Source: Roseiarcus sp.
GTDB lineage: Bacteria > Pseudomonadota > Alphaproteobacteria > Rhizobiales > Beijerinckiaceae
NCBI GenBank assembly: GCA_030153205.1
Contig: JASLHV010000287.1
Span: 1 to 21,863 of the forward strand
Length of the DNA: 21,863 nucleotides
Direction of reading: 5' to 3'
Positions 16,996 to 21,863 of this stretch are shown here, piece after piece; the first letter of the stretch is position 1, and each line of letters opens with the position of its first letter. Made by a program: the position numbers and the translations under genes. Under the pieces are notes generated by a model, which had not been told where the DNA came from, did no database searches, and saw only the letters and a list, made by a program, of their open reading frames with translations.

Positions 16996-17472
16996 ATGAT
17001 GGAAGCCGAACGTCCGCCGCTGCCGCCGTTCGTCACGGTCGAGGCCGCCGCCAAGAAGGTCCGCCTCGCCGAGGATGCATGGAACACACGCGACCCGGCT
17101 CGCGTGGCGCTCGCCTATACGTCCGATAGTCGCTGGCGGAACCGCGTGGAGTTCTTTGAAGGCCGCGAAGCGATCACCGCCTTCCTGACCCGCAAATGGA
17201 GCCGCGAGCTTGACTATCGCCTCATCAAGGAGCTGTGGGGATTCCGTGAGAATCGCATCGCGGTCCGTTTCGCCTATGAGTGGCGTGACGACAGCGGCAA
17301 TTGGTTCCGCTCTTATGGCAACGAACTGTGGGAGTTCGACGAAAAAGGCCTCATGCGCCGGCGCATCGCCAGCATCAACGACGCCCCGATCCAAGAAAGC
17401 GACCGCAAGTATCGCTGGCCTTTGGGACGGCGGCCGGACGATCATCCGTCGCTGAGTGAACTTGGGCTGTGA
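16996..17472 (+). CDS. NTF2-like protein of the DUF1348 family
   Basis: This 158-residue protein matches the DUF1348 (SnoaL/NTF2-like) pattern almost throughout: the AAKKVRLAEDAWNTRDP start, AYTSDSRWRNRVEF, FLTRKWSRELDYRLIKELW, the VRFAYEWRDDSGNWFRSYGNE strand pair, and the RRPDDHPSLSELGL end. The fold is a cone-shaped pocket, and the biochemical role of the family is not established as far as I know. The open frame reaches back to 16807, but the tandem ATG at 16996/16999 follows AAGGAAGGA and gives the family length. The gene is divergent from the amidase operon, with about 175 bases between the two starts. Confidence 0.92.
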   Translation: MMEAERPPLPPFVTVEAAAKKVRLAEDAWNTRDPARVALAYTSDSRWRNRVEFFEGREAITAFLTRKWSRELDYRLIKELWGFRENRIAVRFAYEWRDDSGNWFRSYGNELWEFDEKGLMRRRIASINDAPIQESDRKYRWPLGRRPDDHPSLSELGL

Positions 17473-17490
17473 GCGCGGTCGCGCTTATTA

Positions 17491-17539
17491 TGGTGGGCGC
17501 GACAGGGATTGAACCTGTGACCCCTCCGTGTGAAGGGAG
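17491..17539 (-). pseudogene. 3' half of a tRNA-Val(CAC) gene (att-like scar)
   Basis: Read on the minus strand, it contains the CCA end (17493-17491), discriminator A, the acceptor 3' strand, an intact T arm (stem 17518-17514 with 17506-17502), the variable region and the anticodon loop with CAC. The 3' anticodon strand seems one base short (four G/A bases where five would pair with the opposite strand). No D arm or 5' acceptor strand follows: beyond 17539 the sequence is unrelated. A tRNA end cut exactly at the anticodon stem is the usual core of an integrase attachment site. It would not make a working tRNA. Confidence 0.8.
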
Positions 17540-17772
17540 AACGAACCATAACTATTTCAATCGATTACGCGTCAATCGCCCCTCTTTCCACGGATTTTCC
17601 CAACGACCGGCAACAAGTCAGCCTTCCGCGCTTCCTCGCTCTGCACGGCGTGCTCATACACGGCGGCGGCCTGCAGGCGCACTGGGCACAATGGTCTCTG
17701 TCCTAGAGGAAGGAGTCTCAAGCCCAACCGCTCTATCAAAAGTGACCCAAGTGACCTCGTAGCCTTTAGCGG
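17540..17772. other. Gap with no gene, beside the tRNA scar
   Basis: No recognisable gene is present. On the minus strand a stretch ending at a TGA near 17572-17574 could encode an alanine- and glutamate-rich tail (with AVYEHAVQSEEARKADLLP), which looks more coding-like than random, but I cannot name it. It may be the tail of a gene of the lost element. The plus-strand frame across the tRNA scar (VGATGIEPVTP) is a translation artefact. Confidence 0.4.
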
Positions 17773-18084
17773 CTACGCTGCCACTGAAAAGTTTGTGAAA
17801 TCCGAGGTTGGGGCGAGCCAGGGCGTAATACCTTTCGAGTTGGGTCGCGCGGCCCGCCGCCACCCAAGAACCGTCATGACATCCGCGATCTCGCGACGAT
17901 CTGTCGTCCTAATGTGAGTTTCAGTTTCAAGCCCGAGAGCTATCGCGACCTTCTGCATGGCATCTTTCGGTTGACCGTCGAATGTCATGCCGTTGATCAC
18001 TGTCTTGATCGTCACGCCTCGATTGAGAAAGTCGCGAACCACCTCGCAGACATCGGCATAGTTACGCCCGAGGCGGTCCAGCCA
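17773..18084 (-). pseudogene. Internal fragment of a Tn3-type serine resolvase
   Basis: Within an open frame of 112 codons that starts at a TTG (18111), residues 10-54 match the serine resolvase catalytic domain: LDRLGRN, then DVCEVVRDFLNRGVTIKTVIN, MTFDG and DAMQK. The N-terminal part with the catalytic serine and the DNA-binding tail are missing, so it cannot be active. After about 17952 the peptide changes to an unrelated sequence (REIADVMTVLGWRRAARP). From memory this resembles the ends of some phage or plasmid primase/helicase proteins, but I am unsure. The 5' side joins abruptly to a cyclase fragment. It is a remnant of a mobile element. Confidence 0.75.
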
Positions 18085-18218
18085 CGGAGAATCGGCGTGG
18101 CGGCCTCTCAATGCTCGCGCACAGCTTTCGCGGTTTCAGCCTTGTCCTCGCCCATTAGACGGGAGGAGCCCACTACGTCGGCGGCTAGGATTGCAGCGAG
18201 ACGTCGAGACTCGATCAT
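18085..18218 (-). pseudogene. N-terminal stub of a second adenylate cyclase
   Basis: The ATG at 18218 opens a 36-codon frame with the class III cyclase start (RRLAAILAADVVGSSRLMGEDK), closely like but not identical to the intact cyclase upstream (RKLAAILVADVVGYSRL). It is closed by a TGA at 18110-18108. Reading through this stop gives EAATPIL, exactly what follows VREHR in many such cyclases, so the stop is best explained as CGA changed to TGA. At about 18085 the similarity ends and resolvase sequence begins in another frame. The rest of the cyclase is gone. It lies 53 bases after the stop of the intact cyclase. Confidence 0.8.
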
Positions 18219-18271
18219 GGTTCTACGCCGTTGGTCGAGGTCATGGCAAAGCTCGGTATGAATTTAAACAG

Positions 18272-20050
18272 TTACTCTTCGGGCACGCCCGCGGCGCGCA
18301 TTCCCTGATACATGCGATCTCGCTGCCTCAAGTAGTTAGGGTCATCACTGTTCCGGCCGGCTCTAAAACGAGCAATCGTGAAAGTCGGGTCTAGCGACAG
18401 CCCCACAGAAACCTCGGATCGGGCCTCTTCCAGTCGACCGAGGTTGACGAGCGCAATCGCCAAATAAAAACGCGAAAGCGAATATCGTCCGTTTCCATGT
18501 ATTGATCTGGTGATCCACGTGACGGCAGCTTCGTATTCTTGAATATGAACCTTCGAGTGCCCTACAACAGCCAGCCACAACCAAGTTCTGGTATCCCTCG
18601 GACTCAAACGGAGAGCGCGATGAATATGAGCCTCCATGTCCTCCGCGCGCCCGACAAATATCTTGCCTAGTCCAATCAAGAAATGAGCGTCTGCCAGATT
18701 GGGGTCTAACTGCAAAGCGAGTTCCAGCCTTGCGATCCCCCGCGCGGCTTGTTTATTGTAAATTTCGCAGGAGGCTAGGGTAGCCTGAGCCGGCGCGTAT
18801 TCCGCTGCGACGGCGACTGCCCTTGATGCCGAAGAAAGCCCTCTAGCCAAATGGTGAGCGCGGTTCTCAGAATAAAGATAGTTCCCAACTTTGAGCATTT
18901 CGGCGCCTGCGGTTCCGACGAGCGCCGCGACGTTTTCGGGATCGAGGACAAGCGCTTTCTCATAACATCCAAGAGCCAAATCCAAATATTCCAAATTCGC
19001 GCCTTTGTTGTGCCACGCCCTTCCGCGAAAATAGAAGTCCATCGAGTCGGGGTTCGATAATCGTTCCGCGCGTTTAGCCTCCGCGTCAGCAAGTTGAGCG
19101 TCCAGGGAATTTGCGAGCCGCGATACTATCTCGTCTTGCATTTCGAAAAGATCAGAAATCGATTTGTCGAAACGATCGGCCCAGAGATGCTTGCCAGTGT
19201 CTGCCTCGATAAGCTGAACATTTATCCGCATCCGATCACTGCCACGTTGGACGCTTCCTTCGAGGACATAGCGAACGTTCAGTTCTCTCCCGACCTGCTT
19301 CGCATCAATAGCCTTTCCTTTGTAGGTAAAGGCGGTATTTCGCGCGATAACGAACGAGCCAGAAATTCTCGATAGGTCAGTGGTCAGACTTTCCGTTATT
19401 CCATCCGCAAAATAGTCCTGGCTCGCGTTTCCACCAAGATGGACGAAAGGCAATACGACGATTGAGAGACGCGGCGGCGCGGATGGTTGTTGCGCTACAA
19501 TCGAAGTCCGCTTTTCGATGGGCATCTGGCTAATTTCGAGTGAATAGATTCTTGTTGGCTCGGCAATGTTTTTTAGTCGAGTAGGTCCTAGATCGTTGAA
19601 CTTGATGTCTAGTCGCGTCTTTACTTGTCGATAGGCGTCCTCGGATAGGCAGACCCCGCCGGGTTCGGCGACACCTTCGAGTCTCGCGGCAATATTGACG
19701 CCGTCGCCCATCAGATCGCCATCGGCCTCTTCGACTACCTCGCCGACATGGATGCCGATGCGTAATACGATTCGGCGCTCTTTGTGCAGACCGGCATTGC
19801 GTTCGGCCATACCGCTCTGGACCTCGATGGCGCACCTCACCGCGTCAACGACGCTACGGAATTCGATGATCGCGCCGTCGCCGGTGCGCTTGACGACACG
19901 GCCGTGATGGACGGAAACGGTCGGGTCGATCAGGTCGCTGCGAAGGCTTCGCAGGCGGGCTAGGATGCGGTCCTCATCTGAGCCAGCAAGCCGGGAGTAG
20001 CCGACCACGTCAGCCACCAAGATCGCCGCCAGTTTCCGGGTCTCGCTCAT
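18272..20050 (-). CDS. Class III adenylate cyclase with TolB-like and TPR domains
   Basis: This 592-residue protein makes cyclic AMP from ATP. The N-terminal cyclase domain (1-175) has metal-binding D13 and D58 (in GDG), the adenine-selecting pair K54 and D112, and the transition-state residues N119 and R123, so it looks active. Residues about 195-310 form a TolB-like/FlgO-type domain (IVVLPFVHLGGNASQDYFADGITESL and the YVLEGSVQR block). TPR-type repeats follow to the end. No clear membrane segment is seen. A longer frame begins at 20161, but ATG 20050 has an AGGGA site and starts with the family sequence. Such multi-copy cyclases are typical of rhizobia. The region has lower GC than its left neighbours (one 60-base sample at 18481 holds 27 G/C). 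Confidence 0.92.
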   Translation of the reverse strand: MSETRKLAAILVADVVGYSRLAGSDEDRILARLRSLRSDLIDPTVSVHHGRVVKRTGDGAIIEFRSVVDAVRCAIEVQSGMAERNAGLHKERRIVLRIGIHVGEVVEEADGDLMGDGVNIAARLEGVAEPGGVCLSEDAYRQVKTRLDIKFNDLGPTRLKNIAEPTRIYSLEISQMPIEKRTSIVAQQPSAPPRLSIVVLPFVHLGGNASQDYFADGITESLTTDLSRISGSFVIARNTAFTYKGKAIDAKQVGRELNVRYVLEGSVQRGSDRMRINVQLIEADTGKHLWADRFDKSISDLFEMQDEIVSRLANSLDAQLADAEAKRAERLSNPDSMDFYFRGRAWHNKGANLEYLDLALGCYEKALVLDPENVAALVGTAGAEMLKVGNYLYSENRAHHLARGLSSASRAVAVAAEYAPAQATLASCEIYNKQAARGIARLELALQLDPNLADAHFLIGLGKIFVGRAEDMEAHIHRALRLSPRDTRTWLWLAVVGHSKVHIQEYEAAVTWITRSIHGNGRYSLSRFYLAIALVNLGRLEEARSEVSVGLSLDPTFTIARFRAGRNSDDPNYLRQRDRMYQGMRAAGVPEE

Positions 20051-20425
20051 GGCTTGTCCCTGCCGATCGAAAGGTAGCACGAACATGGCTGCGGCGCGTG
20101 CGTCTCTTTTTTTGAGCGGGCTTCCTGCGGGAGGCGTGCTGGTTCGACACGCATGGAACAAGCCGTTCTGGTTAGACGGCGAATGTGAAATCGCCCGCAG
20201 AGTCAGGGTGATACGGGCATCTTCGCGAAAACCAATCGCCGCTAAGTTGTTTAGCGATGGCCGGAGACGCGGGGCCTATTGCCTCAAACCTGGTCTGTAA
20301 GTCGTCTCAGAGAGCGTAGCTGCTACCTAGTTGGCCCCACTTGCAAAGAACATTCAGGGCACAAAGTCCACGGCATTTCCACGGATCGATCCGTCAGGTT
20401 CGCGCATCCACTCGCAAGCACCAGT
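20051..20425. other. Gap without an intact gene
   Basis: This stretch lies between the cyclase start and the broken acetyltransferase. I see no credible gene, tRNA or strong hairpin. Short open frames here lack ribosome sites and family motifs. It must hold the cyclase promoter on the minus strand, but I could not pick convincing -35 and -10 boxes. The start of the acetyltransferase gene should also lie here but is not recognisable. Confidence 0.5.
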
Positions 20426-20852
20426 CCAGCTCACCCCAACGACTTTGAGTTTTGCCGGGCCCTGTATTTCGCGGAGATGGAGAAAATTATTCGCCAACTC
20501 GGTTTGGACATGGAGCGGCAGCGCGAGAGTTTTGCGCGTCAGTGGCGTGTCGCGGACGTTCGTATCATCATGCTCGTGGGCGAAGATATTGGTTGGTTAC
20601 AGACGGCTGACAGATGATGCTATTTTCCTCGGCCAGCTCTATCTTTCCGAACGCTTTCAGCGACGGGGTATCGGAAGTCGGGTTCTGCTGATGCTCATTG
20701 ACGAGGCGGAACGGGCTCAAAAGGCCCTCGCCCTTGACGTCGTTAAAGTCAATCCCGCTCGTGGCGTCTATGAGCGGCTGGGCTTCGCCGTCATTCATGA
20801 CGAGGGCGAACACAAGGTCCACATGCGTCGCGAGTTGGGCCGCCCAGATTAA
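20426..20852 (+). pseudogene. GNAT acetyltransferase broken by a frameshift
   Basis: Two frames together give one GNAT protein. The first runs from AHPNDFEFCRALYFAEMEK through MLVGEDIGWLQTA and meets a stop at 20615-20617. The second takes over at about 20605 with TDDAIFLGQLYLSERFQRRGIGSR, where the RRGIGS acetyl-CoA loop lies, and runs to NPARGVYERLGFAV and MRRE. The join needs a single-base loss (or two-base gain) between about 20597 and 20612. The normal start codon is not evident, because the frame has no ATG near the expected N-terminus. So either the gene is decayed or there is a sequencing error. The substrate is unknown. Confidence 0.8.
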
Positions 20853-20933
20853 CCCATTCGTCGCCATAAGCCCTCGGGCCTGCCTGCGCCGGCGATTGTT
20901 ATAATGGTACCAGGCGACTTCATCCGACGCGAC

Positions 20934-21518
20934 CTACGCCGCAAAAACGGCGGCCTGATCGGTGGACAGCATCGCGTATTGTGCGGAAGACCACCATTCA
21001 CCCCGCGCTTGCACGCAGTCTCTGAACACGCCTTCCTCCTGCATGCCGAGCTTGATCATGACCCGACGCGACGCCGTGTTCTCGACCCGACATTGAGCAT
21101 AGACGCGATGAAGCTTTACCGGACCGAACGCAAATCGCAGGAGCGCCCGCCCTGTCTCGGTCGCAAATCCATTACCGGCATGTCGCGCTGCAACGCCATA
21201 GCCGATTTCGGCCTGACGAGAAGCCACGCTACGAATGCGCAGGCCGCAACTGCCAATGAACTCTTCGGAATGCTTATCAATGACCGAGAAATAATAGTCT
21301 TTCCTCGGGTCTTGCGATTGACTGCCGACAAATTCACCCACGAGGCGGCCAACAATGTCCGGCGTCTGGGGCTCAATCGGTATGTCTCGCCAATAATATT
21401 CAGGCGTCATGTAATCGATATAATCAGCCAAATCGGACGCTTCGACATCACGTAGAAAAAGTCGGTCAGTCTCAATCTTGATCGGCATCAACGCGCTCGC
21501 GTGCGATACGCCTATCAT
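20934..21518 (-). CDS. GNAT acetyltransferase, RimJ/RimL type
   Basis: This 194-residue protein of the Acetyltransf_3 group transfers an acetyl group from acetyl-CoA to an amine, possibly a protein N-terminus or a small molecule. It shows the typical ETDRLFLRDVEASDL start, the IGSCGLRI and AEIGYGV strands, a modified acetyl-CoA loop (RHAGNGFATE, where members usually have a Q/RGxGxA pattern), and the VENTASRRVMIKLGM block near the end. The ATG at 21518 lies six bases after the stop of the hydrolase gene, and a second ATG at 21488 would start at MPIKIETDRL, closer to the family start. It forms an operon with the hydrolase. No damage is seen. Confidence 0.88.
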   Translation of the reverse strand: MIGVSHASALMPIKIETDRLFLRDVEASDLADYIDYMTPEYYWRDIPIEPQTPDIVGRLVGEFVGSQSQDPRKDYYFSVIDKHSEEFIGSCGLRIRSVASRQAEIGYGVAARHAGNGFATETGRALLRFAFGPVKLHRVYAQCRVENTASRRVMIKLGMQEEGVFRDCVQARGEWWSSAQYAMLSTDQAAVFAA

Positions 21519-21524
21519 TTCACA

Positions 21525-21863
21525 TCAATAGTGCCAGCGAAACCGATCCTGGTTGCGCATTCTGCCGATAGCGGCGAGATCGAATGTCGCGAGCACGAGC
21601 CGCTCTGATGCGTTGGCCGTGGCGATGATGCGGCCGCTAGCGTCGGTGGCGAACGAGTGTCCGCCGCAACGCGGCGAGGGGTAATTGGCGACGGCGATCC
21701 CCATAACGGTCTCGAAAGCGCGACCGCGCGTCTGCGCGATGCGCACGTCGCCGATTGCGCGATCCGTGGCGAGATCACAGCAGTTCGGCACGAGTGCGAT
21801 CTCGGCTCCTTGGCGCGACAGCGAGCGGGCAGCCTCCGGGTATTCGCGGTCCATGCATATCAT
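21525..21863 (-). CDS. Carbon-nitrogen hydrolase (nitrilase family), C-terminal part
   Basis: The gene is cut by the right edge of the window, and 112 residues are visible. It begins with the nucleophile-cysteine motif ICMDREYPEA (C third in the visible part) and continues with QGAEIALVPNCCD, an AFETVMGIAVAN strand and a GHSFATDASGRII block, as in amidase/carbamoylase members of the nitrilase superfamily. The catalytic Glu and Lys would lie in the missing N-terminal half. The visible part has no stop or frameshift. It lies directly upstream of the GNAT gene on the same strand. Substrate unknown. Confidence 0.88.
   Translation of the reverse strand: MICMDREYPEAARSLSRQGAEIALVPNCCDLATDRAIGDVRIAQTRGRAFETVMGIAVANYPSPRCGGHSFATDASGRIIATANASERLVLATFDLAAIGRMRNQDRFRWHY

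Noticed and set aside
17528..17534. Anticodon read as TCA (selenocysteine tRNA) by shifting the loop one base
   Set aside because: The shifted loop breaks the stem pairing, and the T arm, variable region and acceptor sequence match tRNA-Val(CAC); there are no tRNA-Sec features such as a long variable arm.
17469..17762. Plus-strand open frame of 97 codons with VGATGIEPVTP
   Set aside because: This peptide is the well-known chance translation of the antisense of a tRNA 3' half; the frame has no other family features.
1..21863. CRISPR array, toxin-antitoxin pair or phage-defence system
   Set aside because: No regularly spaced direct repeats were seen by eye, and no gene matches a defence or toxin family; the accessory stretch holds only fragments and a cyclase.

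Overview
The window looks like a chromosomal piece of a GC-rich alphaproteobacterium, probably Hyphomicrobiales (Rhizobiales). The grounds are an ffs / dnaX / ybaB / recR cluster with an alphaproteobacterial-type SRP RNA, a DnaX with the Zn-module cysteines mostly replaced, a class III adenylate cyclase-TolB-TPR protein and a DUF1348 protein. Species cannot be named from the sequence alone.

Layout. 1-341: a near-perfect 136-bp-armed inverted repeat carrying the 3' end of an HD-domain hydrolase/oxygenase-like gene twice, head to head, right at the window edge. 435-2464: a short-chain dehydrogenase (-) and an EamA drug/metabolite exporter (+), divergent. 2681-6105 (-): the replication/repair/targeting cluster, read as SRP RNA (ffs), GFA-family protein, dnaX, ybaB, recR. 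6334-7779 (+): an aldehyde dehydrogenase of the salicylaldehyde/vanillin type, convergent with moaA (7797-8834, -). 8922-9500 (-): a secreted L,D-transpeptidase with its own intrinsic terminator.

9785-16820 (-): a tight five-gene operon in transcription order amidase, periplasmic SBP_bac_5 binding protein, DppB-like permease, a fused DppC-DppD permease/ATPase, and a DppF-like ATPase. Joint action would be uptake of a peptide- or amide-like substrate plus its hydrolysis. 16996-17472 (+): DUF1348 NTF2-like protein, divergent from the operon.

17491-20852: a decayed accessory stretch with lower GC. It holds the 3' half of a tRNA-Val(CAC) gene (an attachment-site-like scar), an internal piece of a Tn3-type serine resolvase, the N-terminal stub of a second adenylate cyclase with a nonsense codon and an abrupt junction to the resolvase, one intact adenylate cyclase, and a frameshifted GNAT acetyltransferase. 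20934-21863 (-): a RimJ/RimL-type GNAT preceded by a nitrilase-family hydrolase cut by the window end.

I did not find a convincing new defence system, CRISPR array or riboswitch. The points most worth checking are the edge inverted repeat whose only two differences are synonymous, the tRNA/resolvase/cyclase graveyard, and the permease-ATPase fusion in the amidase operon.
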